DNA of 64,000 bases from Neisseria sicca (GCF_003044565.1 NZ_POXG01000003.1:1-64000); one strand, 5' to 3'. Shown: positions 34,983 to 44,500, counted from the stretch's first letter. Notes: generated by a model from the letters alone, not told the origin. Translations and numbers: made by a program.

Positions 34983-36041
34983 ATGCGTCCATTAAATGCC
35001 CGAATCCGCTTGGACAATCTGCGCCACAATTATCAAACCCTGAAACAGATTCACGGCGGCAAGATGCTTGCCGTCATCAAAGCAGACGCTTACGGACACG
35101 GCGCGGTACGGTGCGCCCACGCATTGTCCGACCTTGCCGACGGATTTGCCGTCGCCACTGTGGACGAAGCCGTCGAATTGCGTGAGAGCGGCATTACCAA
35201 TCCCATCGTATTGCTTGAAGGCGTGTTTGAAGCATCGGAATACGCCGCCGTCGATAAATACAATTTGTGGCCGGGCGTCGCCAGCCAATGGCAACTCGAA
35301 GCCTTAATCGCCCATCATTGGCAGAATCCCGTCAAAGTCTGGCTCAAAATGGACTCCGGCATGCACCGCGCCGGCTTCTTTCCGCACAATTACACTTCCG
35401 CCTACACAGCGCTGAAGCAATGCAAACACGTCGACGGCATCGTCAAATTCAGCCACTTCGCCTGCGCCGATGAACTCGACAACGGCATGACCGAAATGCA
35501 GCTTGAAGCCTTTGATTTGGCGTGTGAAGGCTTGGAAGGCGAAGAAAGCCTCGCTAACTCCGCCGCCATCCTGAACGTGCCCGAAGCGCGCCGCGATTGG
35601 GGGCGTGCCGGTCTAGCGCTTTACGGCATTTCTCCGTTCGGCGGCGTGGACAAACGCCTGAAGCCCGTCATGCGCCTGACTTCCCGCGTATTCGGCGAAC
35701 GCGTTCTGCAACCTCATTCTCCCATCGGCTACGGCGCGACGTTTTACACCAGCAAATCCACCCGCGTCGGCTTGATTGCCTGCGGCTACGCCGATGGTTA
35801 TCCGCGCCGCGCCTCGACCAACTCGCCCGTTGCCGTCGAAGGCAAACGCAGCCGCATCATCGGCAGGGTGTCTATGGACATGATTACCGTTGAACTCGAC
35901 GCTTCCAAAGAAGGTTTGGGCGCGGAAGTCGAATTGTGGGGTGACGTTGTTAATATCAACGAAGTCGCCGAAGTTGCCGGTATGATTCCGTATGAAATTT
36001 TTTGCAACGTCAAGCGCGCGAAGTTTACATACTCGGAATAA
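34983..36041 (+). CDS. alr: Alanine racemase
   Basis: 352 residues. MLAVIKADAYGHGAVRCA carries the PLP lysine near residue 34; WLKMDSGMHRAGF, FSHFACADELDN and the catalytic Tyr in SPIGYGATF are present. It makes D-alanine for peptidoglycan. AACAGAAAGAAC precedes the ATG, and a DUS hairpin follows. Confidence 0.96.
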   Translation: MRPLNARIRLDNLRHNYQTLKQIHGGKMLAVIKADAYGHGAVRCAHALSDLADGFAVATVDEAVELRESGITNPIVLLEGVFEASEYAAVDKYNLWPGVASQWQLEALIAHHWQNPVKVWLKMDSGMHRAGFFPHNYTSAYTALKQCKHVDGIVKFSHFACADELDNGMTEMQLEAFDLACEGLEGEESLANSAAILNVPEARRDWGRAGLALYGISPFGGVDKRLKPVMRLTSRVFGERVLQPHSPIGYGATFYTSKSTRVGLIACGYADGYPRRASTNSPVAVEGKRSRIIGRVSMDMITVELDASKEGLGAEVELWGDVVNINEVAEVAGMIPYEIFCNVKRAKFTYSE

Positions 36042-36061
36042 GACCAGATTGTTTTGTTTAA

Positions 36062-36100
36062 AGGTCGTCTGAAATCATGGTATTTGGTTTCAGACGACCT
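36062..36100. terminator. Inverted DUS pair after alr
   Basis: DUS at 36062-36073 and reverse complement at 36089-36100, then TTTTGG. A further single DUS lies at 36172-36183. Confidence 0.8.
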
Positions 36101-36198
36101 TTTGGTTTTTAAGGCAGTAAGGCAGGATGTTGGATGTGTTTTGCTCTTAAATGGAAATGCCGCATCTCAAGAGGTCGTCTGAAAACATCGAGGGCTTT

Positions 36199-36355
36199 TA
36201 TAGTGGATTAACTTTAAATCAGGACAAGGCGACGAAGCCGCAGACAGTACAAATAGTACGGAACCGATTCACTTGGTGCTTCAGCACCTTAGAGAATCGT
36301 TCTCTTTGAGCTAAGGCGAGGCAACGCCGTCCTGGTTTAAAGTTAATCCACTATA
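36199..36355. mobile_element. Correia element, long form (157 bp)
   Basis: Ends TATAGTGGATTAACTTTAAA / TTTAAAGTTAATCCACTATA, with the internal GAACCGATTCACTTGGTGCT block of the IHF-containing form. It lies between alr and dnaK, which converge here. Confidence 0.9.
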
Positions 36356-36380
36356 AAACACAAAGCACCAAGCAAAAAAC

Positions 36381-36414
36381 AAAAAAGCGCGAACCTTACG
36401 ATTCGCGCTTTTTT
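36381..36414 (-). terminator. dnaK terminator
   Basis: A perfect 13-bp inverted repeat AAAAAAGCGCGAA / TTCGCGCTTTTTT with an eight-base loop, 14 bases past the dnaK stop. On the minus strand the stem is followed by the U-run. An AG-DUS copy abuts it at 36413-36424. Confidence 0.9.
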
Positions 36415-36427
36415 CAGACGGCCTCAA

Positions 36428-38359
36428 TTATTTCTTGTCGTCTTTTACTTCTTCAAAGTCGGCATCGACCACGTCATCGTCTTTTTTGGCAGAAGACGGC
36501 TCGGCTTGTGCATTTTCGCCTGCTTGGGCTTCGGCTTGCGCTTGTGCGTAAACCATTTCGCCCAGTTTTTGGCTGGCTGTGCCCAGTGCTTCGGCTTTGG
36601 CATCGATGGCGGCTTTGTCGTCGCCTTTCACGGCTTCTTCGGCTTCTTTCAACGCGGCTTCGATTTTTTCTTTCTCGGCTGCGTCGAGTTTGTCGCCGTA
36701 GTCGGCCAAAGATTTTTTCACGGAGTGAATCAGGGCTTCGGCTTGGTTGCGGGAAGCGACCAATTCAGTCAGTTTTTTATCTTCCTCAGCATTGGCTTCG
36801 GCATCTTTCACCATTCGTTCGATTTCTTCTTCGCTCAAGCCTGAAGAACCTTGGATGGTGATATTGGCGGCTTTGCCTGTGCCTTTGTCTTTGGCGGAAA
36901 CGTGCAGGATGCCATTGGCGTCGATGTCGAAGGTTACTTCGATTTGCGGCATACCGCGCGGTGCGGGTGCGATGTCGCCCAAGTTGAACTGACCTAAAGA
37001 TTTGTTGGCGGAGGCGCGTTCGCGTTCGCCTTGCAGTACATGGATAGTTACTGCGCTTTGGTTGTCTTCGGCGGTAGAAAACACTTGCGACGCTTTGGTC
37101 GGGATGGTGGTGTTCTTCTGAATCAGCTTGGTCATCACGCCGCCCATGGTTTCGATACCCAAGGACAGAGGGGTTACGTCCAACAGCAATACGTCGCTGC
37201 GGCCGCCGCTCAATACTTCGCCTTGAATCGCTGCGCCTACGGCAACGGCTTCGTCAGGGTTCACGTCTTTGCGCGGCTCTTTGCCGAAGAAGTCTCTAAC
37301 GGCTTCTTGTACTTTCGGCATACGGGACTGACCGCCGACCAAAATCACGTCGTCGATGTCGCTGGTGCTCAAGCCGGCATCTTTCAATGCAATTTTGCAA
37401 GGTTCGATAGAGCGGGCAATCAGGTCTTCAACCAGGCTCTCGAATTTGGCGCGGGTAATTTTCATTGCCAAGTGTTTCGGGCCGGTTGCGTCCATGGTGA
37501 TGTACGGCAGGTTGATTTCGGTTTGCTGGCCGCTGGACAATTCGATTTTGGCTTTTTCGGCAGCTTCTTTCAGGCGTTGCAATGCCATCACGTCTTGTTT
37601 CAAATCAATGCCTTGTTCTTTTTTGAACTCGGCGATGATGTAGTCGATGAGGCGTTGGTCGAAGTCTTCGCCGCCCAAGAAAGTGTCGCCGTTGGTTGCC
37701 AATACTTCGAATTGTTTGTCGCCGTCGAGGTTGGCGATTTCGATGATGGAAATATCGAAGGTACCGCCGCCCAAGTCATATACGGCTACTTTGCGGTCTT
37801 TGTTGTCGCCTTTGTCCATACCGAATGCCAAAGCGGCTGCGGTCGGCTCGTTGATGATGCGTTTTACGTCCAAACCGGCAATGCGGCCTGCGTCTTTGGT
37901 AGCTTGGCGTTGGCTGTCGTTGAAGTAGGCGGGAACGGTAATCACGGCTTCGGTTACTTTCTCACCCAAGTAAGCTTCTGCGGCCTCTTTCATTTTACGC
38001 AGGATTTCTGCGGAAACTTGCGGCGGAGACAGCTCTTTGCCTTGCGCTTTCACCCATGCGTCGCCGTTGTTGGCTTTGATGATTTCGAAAGGCATGGATT
38101 CGATGTCGCGTTGGACTTCTTTGTCTTCAAATTTATGACCGATCAAACGTTTTACAGCGTAGATGGTGTTTTTAGCGTTGGTTACGGCTTGGCGTTTTGC
38201 TGGTGCGCCGACGAGGACTTCGCCGCCGTCCAGATAAGCGACGACAGACGGCGTAGTGCGTGCGCCTTCTGCATTTTCAATAACTTTGGTTTGACCGTTT
38301 TCAGAGATGGATACACAAGAGTTGGTTGTACCTAAGTCGATACCGATTACTTTTGCCAT
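36428..38359 (-). CDS. dnaK: Hsp70 chaperone DnaK
   Basis: 643 residues. [15 protein letters not shown] and the other phosphate and connector motifs ([28 protein letters not shown]) form the ATPase domain; the substrate domain follows from about residue 390. The tail is Ala/Glu/Asp-rich and ends in EEVKDDKK. It folds and protects proteins with DnaJ and GrpE; grpE is the next gene upstream, in a separate unit. A sigma-32 type promoter lies at 38430-38457. Confidence 0.98.
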   Translation of the reverse strand: MAKVIGIDLGTTNSCVSISENGQTKVIENAEGARTTPSVVAYLDGGEVLVGAPAKRQAVTNAKNTIYAVKRLIGHKFEDKEVQRDIESMPFEIIKANNGDAWVKAQGKELSPPQVSAEILRKMKEAAEAYLGEKVTEAVITVPAYFNDSQRQATKDAGRIAGLDVKRIINEPTAAALAFGMDKGDNKDRKVAVYDLGGGTFDISIIEIANLDGDKQFEVLATNGDTFLGGEDFDQRLIDYIIAEFKKEQGIDLKQDVMALQRLKEAAEKAKIELSSGQQTEINLPYITMDATGPKHLAMKITRAKFESLVEDLIARSIEPCKIALKDAGLSTSDIDDVILVGGQSRMPKVQEAVRDFFGKEPRKDVNPDEAVAVGAAIQGEVLSGGRSDVLLLDVTPLSLGIETMGGVMTKLIQKNTTIPTKASQVFSTAEDNQSAVTIHVLQGERERASANKSLGQFNLGDIAPAPRGMPQIEVTFDIDANGILHVSAKDKGTGKAANITIQGSSGLSEEEIERMVKDAEANAEEDKKLTELVASRNQAEALIHSVKKSLADYGDKLDAAEKEKIEAALKEAEEAVKGDDKAAIDAKAEALGTASQKLGEMVYAQAQAEAQAGENAQAEPSSAKKDDDVVDADFEEVKDDKK

Positions 38360-38429
38360 ATTGATGTTGCTCCTAAAAAGATTTTTCTAAATTAATAATT
38401 GTGTGGAACATTTTGTTCCGTTGACCTGT

Positions 38430-38457
38430 AAATAGGGTTGTCCGATATTTTTTCAAG
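38430..38457 (-). promoter_or_regulatory. Heat-shock (sigma-32 type) promoter of dnaK
   Basis: On the minus strand CTTGAAA (38457-38451), 13 bases, then CCCTATTT (38437-38430), against the consensus CTTGAAA and CCCCATnT. The start would be near 38423, giving a leader of about 65 bases. Confidence 0.75.
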
Positions 38458-38504
38458 GGTTTTGTTGAAATTTTTTAAATATAAAATTCAATGGATTAAA
38501 CTAT

Positions 38505-38513
38505 TTATCCACA
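38505..38513 (+). promoter_or_regulatory. DnaA-box match upstream of dnaK
   Basis: TTATCCACA, identical to the consensus DnaA box, about 50 bases upstream of the dnaK heat-shock promoter. It is single, so not an origin; it may be chance. Confidence 0.35.
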
Positions 38514-38662
38514 GGTCGGTATTTTATTTTTCAGACGACCTAGCCTTTGTTTTCCAATTGGGCATCATCGGAATGATTTTCCAAAAGCGGGATTGAGGCT
38601 TGAGGAACTGGGAAGGGTCGTCTGAAAATTTTATGCTTGATAAACTTCATCAAGCGGTGCCT

Positions 38663-39244
38663 TCAGGCTTCTTTTTTCGCTACGATAACCATCGCGGGGC
38701 GCAGTACGCGGTCGGACAGGGTGTAGCCTTTTTTCATGACGCTGACGATGGTGTTCGGCTCTTGCTCGCTGACGACTGTCTGCATCGCCTGATGTTGGTG
38801 CGGGTCGAGTTTGTCGCCGGGCTGCGGGTTGATTTCTTTGATATGCGTGGTGTCGAACGCTTTTTGCAATTCGTTCAGCGTCATTTGCACGCCCATTTTC
38901 AGCGCGTCGAAATTACCGCTTTGGTCGAGCAGCGCCATTTCGAGATAGTCTTTGACCGGCAGCATTTCGGCGGCGAATTTTTGTCCGGCGAATTTGTGTG
39001 TATCGGCAATTTCCTGCTGATGGCGGCGGCGCAGGTTTTGCTCGTTCGCCAGACCGCGCAGTTCGCTGTCTTTCAACTGTCCTTCCAACTCGGCGATACG
39101 CGCCTGCAATTCTTCGTAAGTCGGCGCTTCCGGTTGTGTTTCGGTTTGCTCGGTTTCGACGGCTTCGGCGGTTTCCACTTCTGCCGCTGTTTCGATTTCA
39201 GTTTCGGTTTGTTGCGGTTCGTTATGCTCCGTCATGTCGGACAT
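38663..39244 (-). CDS. grpE: Nucleotide exchange factor GrpE
   Basis: 193 residues. An acidic N-terminus with many Glu/Thr repeats (ETEIETAAEVETAEAVETEQ) precedes the long coiled-coil helix (LEGQLKDSELRGLANEQNLRRR) and the C-terminal beta domain (MQTVVSEQEPNTIVSVMKKGY, then LRPAMVIVAK). It releases ADP from DnaK. AAAAGGATGTCCGAC places the ribosome site close to the start; a start two codons further in is possible. A Correia element and a DUS lie upstream. Confidence 0.94.
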   Translation of the reverse strand: MSDMTEHNEPQQTETEIETAAEVETAEAVETEQTETQPEAPTYEELQARIAELEGQLKDSELRGLANEQNLRRRHQQEIADTHKFAGQKFAAEMLPVKDYLEMALLDQSGNFDALKMGVQMTLNELQKAFDTTHIKEINPQPGDKLDPHQHQAMQTVVSEQEPNTIVSVMKKGYTLSDRVLRPAMVIVAKKEA

Positions 39245-39311
39245 CCTTTTAAATAGGGGTTGGTATTCAATGCAACTTTATATAAGGTCGTCTGAAAAAA
39301 CTTCAAGCATA

Positions 39312-39467
39312 TATAGTGGATTAACTTTAAACCAGGACGGCGTTACCTCGCCTTAGCTCAAAGAGAACGATTCTCTAAGGTGCTGAAGCACCAAGTGAAT
39401 CGGTTCCGTACTATCTGTACTGTCTGCGGCTTCGTCGCCTTGTCCTGATTTAAATTAATCCACTATA
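39312..39467. mobile_element. Correia element, long form (156 bp)
   Basis: Ends TATAGTGGATTAACTTTAAA / TTTAAATTAATCCACTATA, with the internal AACGATTCTCTAAGGTGCTG block. It lies between grpE and cysE, which diverge, so both promoter regions could be affected. The rest of this 320-base gap holds single DUS at 39285-39296 and 39550-39561. Confidence 0.9.
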
Positions 39468-39566
39468 AAAGTCGATGTAATAAACATATTCCGCGATGCG
39501 CTATCGCAAATCGTTGATAAAAGGTAAGATACGCCGATACCATCCTGTTTTCAGACGACCTCCGAC

Positions 39567-40385
39567 ATGAAAAAAGACCACCTGAACACAACCGATTTCA
39601 ACCTCTGGCACACCATCCGCGAAGAAACCGCAGCCGCAGCCGCAGCCGAACCGATGCTGGCGAGCTTTTTGCATCAAACCGTGTTGCGCCACGATTCGCT
39701 CGATTCCGTCCTCGCCTATCATCTTTCCAGCAAACTCGGCAGCCCGATTATGGACGTACGCGCCTTGTTTGAAATTTACCAGCAGGCATTGGGCAGCGAT
39801 GCGCGCATCGGCAACTGCGTCGAGGCAGACTTGAAAGCCATTTACGAACGCGACCCCGCCTGCGATGAATATTCGCTGCCGCTTCTGTATTTCAAAGGCT
39901 TCCACGCCATTCAGGCGCACCGCATCAACCACTGGCTCTATCAAAACGGCCGCAAAACGCTGGCGTATTTCCTGCAGAACCGCATGTCGGAAGTGTTCGG
40001 CGTCGATATTCACCCCGCCGCCCGTTTCGGTCATGGTCTGATGCTCGACCACGCCACCGGTTTCGTGGCAGGCGAAACCGCCGTGTTGGGCAACAATATT
40101 TCCATCCTACACGGCGTAACGCTTGGCGGTTCGGGTAAGGAATGCGGAGACCGCCACCCGAAAATCGGCGACGGCGTGATGATCGGTGCGAACGCTTCGA
40201 TATTGGGCAATATCCGCATCGGCGACAATTCCAAAATCGGCGCAGGCAGTGTGGTCGTTGCCGACGTACCGTCTTCGATTACCGTCGTCGGCGTGCCTGC
40301 CAAACCGGTGGGGCGGTCGGTCAAAACCCCGTCGGCGGACATGGACCAGAGCTTACAGGGAACGGCGATGGATTTTGTGATTTGA
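39567..40385 (+). CDS. cysE: Serine O-acetyltransferase
   Basis: 272 residues. An N-terminal helical domain (FLHQTVLRHDSLDSVLAYHLS) is followed by the left-handed beta-helix of hexapeptide repeats: VDIHPAARFGHGLMLDHATG with the catalytic Asp/His, HGVTLGGSGKECGDRHPKIG, IGANASILGNIRIG, and VGVPAKPVG. It makes O-acetylserine for cysteine. A DUS ends just before the start codon region at 39561. Confidence 0.96.
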   Translation: MKKDHLNTTDFNLWHTIREETAAAAAAEPMLASFLHQTVLRHDSLDSVLAYHLSSKLGSPIMDVRALFEIYQQALGSDARIGNCVEADLKAIYERDPACDEYSLPLLYFKGFHAIQAHRINHWLYQNGRKTLAYFLQNRMSEVFGVDIHPAARFGHGLMLDHATGFVAGETAVLGNNISILHGVTLGGSGKECGDRHPKIGDGVMIGANASILGNIRIGDNSKIGAGSVVVADVPSSITVVGVPAKPVGRSVKTPSADMDQSLQGTAMDFVI

Positions 40386-40419
40386 ACTGAATCGCCCGAT
40401 TAAGACCGCAGATACGAAA

Positions 40420-40461
40420 AGGTCGTCTGAAAACCTAGTGGATAAGGTTTTCAGACGACCT
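40420..40461. terminator. Inverted DUS pair between cysE and nosL
   Basis: DUS at 40420-40431 and reverse complement at 40450-40461; the loop ACCTAGTGGATAAGGT adds four pairs. It serves the two convergent genes. Confidence 0.8.
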
Positions 40462-40477
40462 TTTTGATGGGAAGAGA

Positions 40478-40972
40478 TTATTTGAAGATGTAGGAATCGG
40501 GCATTTCGTCGAAGCTGACGACGCGACCGCCTTTTTCTTTGGCAAATTTCTCTGCTTGGGCTTTGTCGGCAAAGGGGAGGGCGTCTTCTGCACCCATGCC
40601 GCCGATGAAGCCGCTTTCGATGACGTAGTAGGCTTTTTTGCCGTCTATCCATGCGGCGTCAGCATTGGGTTTGCTCCAGTCTTTGACTTTGCCCATATCG
40701 GTAACGTAGATGACGTGGATGCCTTTAGGCTCTTCGGGCAGCTTGGTATAGCCGAACATCTGCTTGATGGTGGAGAACCAGACGGGGCGGTCGGGTTTGC
40801 CGTTGAGGTAGATTTGGGCTTTGGGGCCGTTGTGTTCGGTCAGGTTCATGCTGCAATAGTGTCCGACGGAGCGGTCGCTGATTTGCTGCGGCGCGGGCGG
40901 CGGAGTCTCTTCTGCTTTGGGGCAGGCACTCAGGAGTAGGGTGGCGAGGAGTGCGGGTAAGATCTTTTTCAT
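40478..40972 (-). CDS. nosL: NosL, copper lipoprotein of the nos operon
   Basis: 164 residues from MKKILPALLATLLLSACP (40972), with a lipoprotein signal and the lipid-attachment Cys17. HYCSMNLTEHNGPKAQI contains the C-x-M motif expected for Cu(I), and the closing part (GGRVVSFDEMPDSYIF) is usual for NosL. It supplies copper to NosZ. The upstream frame to 41386 is a shadow of nosY. The start overlaps the nosY stop by 4 bases. Confidence 0.9.
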   Translation of the reverse strand: MKKILPALLATLLLSACPKAEETPPPAPQQISDRSVGHYCSMNLTEHNGPKAQIYLNGKPDRPVWFSTIKQMFGYTKLPEEPKGIHVIYVTDMGKVKDWSKPNADAAWIDGKKAYYVIESGFIGGMGAEDALPFADKAQAEKFAKEKGGRVVSFDEMPDSYIFK

Positions 40973-41799
40973 ATTTGTCGCTTTCCGAAAATTCTTGCTG
41001 CCAAGATAAGGGGAATGATAACCCATAATATCTGCGCGGTCAGCAATACGGGCATGGTCAGGCTGATTTGTTCGCTTAAGCCTGCCATGCCGGCGTACAT
41101 GGCGGTGTTTTCGTAACCGGTCAGGTTGAGCAGTCGGTAGATGTCGGTGGGGTTGAACAGGAGGACGGTTTCGACGACCGGCGCGGTGATTGTTTGCTGG
41201 GTATCGGCGACGAGGATGCCCAAAAGCGCCATGTCGAAGATGACGACGAAAAACAGCCAAACGCCGATGGCGATACCGGCGGCGGTGCCGCGTTCTTTGA
41301 CTTTCGCACTGATGAGGTAGCCCATGGACAGGAATGCCGCGCCCAAAATGACGCTGGCGGCAATCAGGAGGGCGAAGGGTTTCCATGCGGCGATGTCGAA
41401 GCTGCCGTTGGCGAGTTGGAGTGTGATGCCCGCGATTCCGTAGCCTGCGGTGGTGGCAAGTGCGAGGATGATGAGGTGTCCGATGAATTTTCCGGCAAGG
41501 ATTTGGTTACGGGAAACGGGGTAGCTCAACAGCAGCGCCATGGTGCCGCGTTCGATTTCGCCGATAAGGGAATCGTAGGAGAGGAGCATGGCGATGAGCG
41601 GGATCAGGAAGATGGACAGGCTGGAGAGGCTGACAACGGTTACGGTCAGCGGATCGACTTTAACCGAGCCTGTGGGCGAGCTGCCGAGGAAGCCCAATGA
41701 GAGGGCGAGGGCGGCGAGCAGGACGGAGGCGGCGAGTACCCAGCGGTTGCGCAGGCTGTCGCGGACTTCTTTTCCGGTGATAATCCAAACGGGGTTCAT
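40969..41799 (-). CDS. nosY: NosY, ABC transporter permease
   Basis: 276 residues with six hydrophobic segments. The first is VLAASVLLAALALSLGFLG, and a conserved loop SYDSLIGEIERGTMALLLSYPVSR is typical of ABC-2 permeases. NosF, NosY and NosD together form the complex that matures the copper-sulfide centre of NosZ. The start overlaps nosF by 4 bases (ATGA). Confidence 0.93.
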   Translation of the reverse strand: MNPVWIITGKEVRDSLRNRWVLAASVLLAALALSLGFLGSSPTGSVKVDPLTVTVVSLSSLSIFLIPLIAMLLSYDSLIGEIERGTMALLLSYPVSRNQILAGKFIGHLIILALATTAGYGIAGITLQLANGSFDIAAWKPFALLIAASVILGAAFLSMGYLISAKVKERGTAAGIAIGVWLFFVVIFDMALLGILVADTQQTITAPVVETVLLFNPTDIYRLLNLTGYENTAMYAGMAGLSEQISLTMPVLLTAQILWVIIPLILAARIFGKRQI

Positions 41800-42692
41800 A
41801 CGTCCTCCCTTTTTAAGAATTGTGCGTACATGTCGTCGAGTGTGGGTGTGTGGATGTCGAGGTAGGCGAGGTCGGACAGGTTGCCCAGTTCGCTGAGTAA
41901 TGCCATGCGTTCTTCAGCCTGACATTGCGCCCGATAGCTGAGGTCGTCTGAAAGCGGCTGCCAGTGTTCGCTTAACGGACGCGGGGCTTTGAGGCGGATG
42001 TTGACGGTGAGGGGGAGTCCGCTTTGGACGTGCAACTCGTCCATGCTGCCGTCGGCGACTTTGACGCCGTTTTTCATGACGACGATGCGGTCGGCGTGGC
42101 CGTCGAGTTCGGCGAGGGCGTGGGTGCTGAGAAGGACGGTGGCGCCGCGTCCGTTGAGTTCGCGCACGACTTCGTAAAACATTTGGCGCGAGGCGGGGTC
42201 GAGGCCTGTGGTGGGTTCGTCAAACAGCAATACTTTGGGTTCGCCCAGCAGCGCTTGGGCGAGGGCGAGGCGTTGGCGCATACCTTTGGAGTAGGTGCCG
42301 ACGCGGCGGCGGGCGGCTTGGGAAATGCCGACGCGCTCGAGGAGTTCGTGGTTTTTGGTGAGCGGCTGTTTTTTGAGTTTGGCGTAGAAATTGAGGGTTT
42401 CAATGCCGCTGAGGGAAGGGTGCAGGGCGACGGTTTCGGGCAGATAGCCGATTTGGCTGCGCAACTGCGCGCCCGCTTTGCTGCCGGTGCGCTCACCCAG
42501 CAGCATGACTTCGCCTTCGGTGGGGGTAATCAGCCCGAGTATCAGTTTGATGAGCGTGGACTTGCCTGCGCCGTTGTGTCCGGCAAGACCGACACTTTCG
42601 CCCGCCTTCAAGACTAAATCGACTTGGTTGACGGCTTTTTGTGCGCCGAAGCGTTTGGTTACGTTTCTCAATTCGACATGGTGTGCGCTCAT
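41796..42692 (-). CDS. nosF: NosF, ABC transporter ATPase
   Basis: 298 residues. Walker A GHNGAGKST, signature TYSKGMRQRLALAQ and Walker B VLLFDEPTTGLDP, with the switch His in LSTHALAEL. It powers NosY/NosD. An exact DUS (41941-41952) is read LSDDLS in the C-terminal part. Between nosF and nosD are 277 bases with four damaged DUS-like units and one intact pair. Confidence 0.94.
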   Translation of the reverse strand: MSAHHVELRNVTKRFGAQKAVNQVDLVLKAGESVGLAGHNGAGKSTLIKLILGLITPTEGEVMLLGERTGSKAGAQLRSQIGYLPETVALHPSLSGIETLNFYAKLKKQPLTKNHELLERVGISQAARRRVGTYSKGMRQRLALAQALLGEPKVLLFDEPTTGLDPASRQMFYEVVRELNGRGATVLLSTHALAELDGHADRIVVMKNGVKVADGSMDELHVQSGLPLTVNIRLKAPRPLSEHWQPLSDDLSYRAQCQAEERMALLSELGNLSDLAYLDIHTPTLDDMYAQFLKREDV

Positions 42693-42716
42693 GAGTGCTT
42701 CCTTGTGTGGATGGGT

Positions 42717-42799
42717 TTCAGACGACGTTGAGGGTCGTCTGAAAGGGCGTTCTTCGTATGGGGTCGTCTGAAAAAGGGGAGAGGGATTTCAGACGACGT
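42717..42799. repeat. Cluster of four off-consensus DUS units
   Basis: TTCAGACGACGT (42717-42728), GGGTCGTCTGAA (42732-42743), GGGTCGTCTGAA (42761-42772) and TTCAGACGACGT (42788-42799). Each keeps the GTCGTCTGAA core but differs in the first two bases. They lie in the nosD-nosF gap. Confidence 0.75.
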
Positions 42800-42914
42800 T
42801 TGTTATGGGCTTATGTTTTTGACTATTGCCTGCATCGCGGGTTGCACCGTATTTCCGGCGGATTCCCATCGATACGGAAATGATGGGGCAAAGCTTTGCT
42901 GCGGTTTGTCGATC

Positions 42915-42943
42915 AGGTCGTCTGAAAAGTTTTCAGACGACCT
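42915..42943. terminator. Inverted DUS pair after nosD
   Basis: DUS at 42915-42926 and reverse complement at 42932-42943, 27 bases beyond the nosD stop. It may reduce nosFYL expression relative to nosD, unless read through. Confidence 0.75.
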
Positions 42944-42969
42944 TGCAGGATGTGTTCACGGCGTTCCGC

Positions 42970-44325
42970 TCAGTTTAATGCGCCGTTTTCGGCATCGCCC
43001 CATTTGGATTGATTGGTTTTGGCTTCTTGCAACAGTTGTTCTTTCATTGCCTCGTATTTGGTGGTGGTTTTGTTGCTGCCCGCTTTCATCAGCGGTTTGC
43101 TGTCGATCACGCCGCCGGGAAGGATGGCGGGGAACTGCGATTGCGCCCATTTGACGATGCTGATGGCGGGGCTGTTCATCAGGAGGCGGGCAACAGGGGC
43201 GCGCCAGACGATTTGGTCAATGATGCCGTTGGGACGGTATGCGCTGTCGCCGAAGCCATCACCGTCGAGGTCGAATGCGCTGTTGTCGCTCCAGTAGTTG
43301 CCGCGTCCGCCTTCACCCCAGTCAAGAAAACGTGTGCTGACGTATTTGACTTGGCTTTCGTTGTTGATGAAGGCGTTGTCGGAAAGGGAGGTGCCTTCGA
43401 TGGCGGCGGTGAAGTGGATGCCGATTTCGCAGTTTTCAAAATGGTTGGCGACAATTTTGTTGTAGTTGGCGTTGTAGGCGAAAACGCATTTGCCGGCTTT
43501 GTTAATGATATTGTCGTTGATTTCGGAATAGTTGACGTAGTTGAGCATGATGCCTTGATCGCGGCTGCCGACGGCGATGTTGCCGTGTACTTTGAGGCGG
43601 TCGGAGAACATCAAGACGTAGCCCATGTTGTTGCCGACGGAAATGTTGTCGCTGACTTCGCTGTCGTTGGTGTACATATAATGGACGGCGAAACGCAGGT
43701 CGCTGAAGCGGTTGTTTTTGTAGGTGTTGTTCTTGCTGGTGTTGGAGAAAATGCCGTCGCGGCCTTTGGAAATGTCGTTGCCGATAACTTGCGCGCCGGG
43801 GGCGTTCCAGACGGTTACGGCGTTGCCGCGTTCGTTGACGCGCAAAGTGGCGTCGCCGACGATTTTGTTCTCGCGCACCATGGATTCGGCAGAACCGTGG
43901 ATATACACGCCGACGGAGTTGTCAAGGATGTTGTTGTGTTCGATCAGGGCGCGGGGGGCAGTTTCTTCGAGGTAGATGCCGGCGTCCATGGCAGGCAGGC
44001 TCATGCCGGAACGGGTGACGGTGAGGTTGCGCAGGGTAACGTCGGGGGCAATGACGGCGATGGTGCGTCCGGTGCGGTCGCCTTCGATTTTGGCGGAGCG
44101 GTCGGCAGGGCCTTCGATGGTGATGGGTTTGTCGATAAGCAGTTTGGTTTTGTAAGTGCCGGAGGCGAGTTTGAGCGTATCGCCTGCTTGCGCACGCGCG
44201 ATGACTTCGGGCAGGTTGTCGGTCGGGGAAACGTCGATGGTGGCTGCAAAGGTCGTCTGAATCATACTGCCGAACATAAACGTCAGGGCAGCGCGTCGCC
44301 ATGTTTTGAATTGGGGTGTGTGCAT
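42970..44325 (-). CDS. nosD: NosD, periplasmic NosZ maturation protein
   Basis: 451 residues with a signal peptide (ALTFMFGSMIQTTFAA). The rest is a right-handed parallel beta-helix of CASH repeats: runs such as RALIEHNNILDNSVGVYIH, NTYKNNRFSDLRFAVHYMYTND and NNMGYVLMFSDRLKVHGN. NosD docks NosL and NosZ in the periplasm and works with NosFY. An exact DUS (44250-44261) falls inside the signal peptide and is read IQTTF. Confidence 0.93.
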   Translation of the reverse strand: MHTPQFKTWRRAALTFMFGSMIQTTFAATIDVSPTDNLPEVIARAQAGDTLKLASGTYKTKLLIDKPITIEGPADRSAKIEGDRTGRTIAVIAPDVTLRNLTVTRSGMSLPAMDAGIYLEETAPRALIEHNNILDNSVGVYIHGSAESMVRENKIVGDATLRVNERGNAVTVWNAPGAQVIGNDISKGRDGIFSNTSKNNTYKNNRFSDLRFAVHYMYTNDSEVSDNISVGNNMGYVLMFSDRLKVHGNIAVGSRDQGIMLNYVNYSEINDNIINKAGKCVFAYNANYNKIVANHFENCEIGIHFTAAIEGTSLSDNAFINNESQVKYVSTRFLDWGEGGRGNYWSDNSAFDLDGDGFGDSAYRPNGIIDQIVWRAPVARLLMNSPAISIVKWAQSQFPAILPGGVIDSKPLMKAGSNKTTTKYEAMKEQLLQEAKTNQSKWGDAENGALN

Positions 44326-44438
44326 GGAGTTCCTCTGATTCGTGCGGTGTGCGTCGGCACGGTGATGCCTGCCTGTAAGGGCCGTGTTTTTGTTTTATAG
44401 CGGAACAGTCTGTTGCGTCCAAACGGTTCTGCTATAAA

Positions 44439-44500
44439 AGGTCGTCTGAAAACGAGGGTAGCGGGTTTCGCTAAGACCTGAAAGTTTTTTCAGACGACCT
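44439..44500. terminator. Inverted DUS pair after nosZ
   Basis: DUS at 44439-44450 and reverse complement at 44489-44500, with a 38-base loop, 34 bases past the nosZ stop on the minus strand. Confidence 0.7.

Noticed and set aside
37031..38335. 434-residue open frame antisense to dnaK
   Set aside because: A shadow of dnaK codon bias; no ribosome site and an implausible composition.
38505..38513. Replication origin suggested by a DnaA box
   Set aside because: Only one box and no dnaA, dnaN or box cluster nearby.
40973..41386. Long upstream extension of nosL
   Set aside because: It lies in another frame of nosY and is rich in Arg/His; the lipoprotein start at 40972 is clear.
43009..44400. 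463-residue open frame on the plus strand
   Set aside because: It runs antisense through nosD. The sequence is a glycine/valine/phenylalanine-rich artefact of GC-biased codons, with no start signal or domain.
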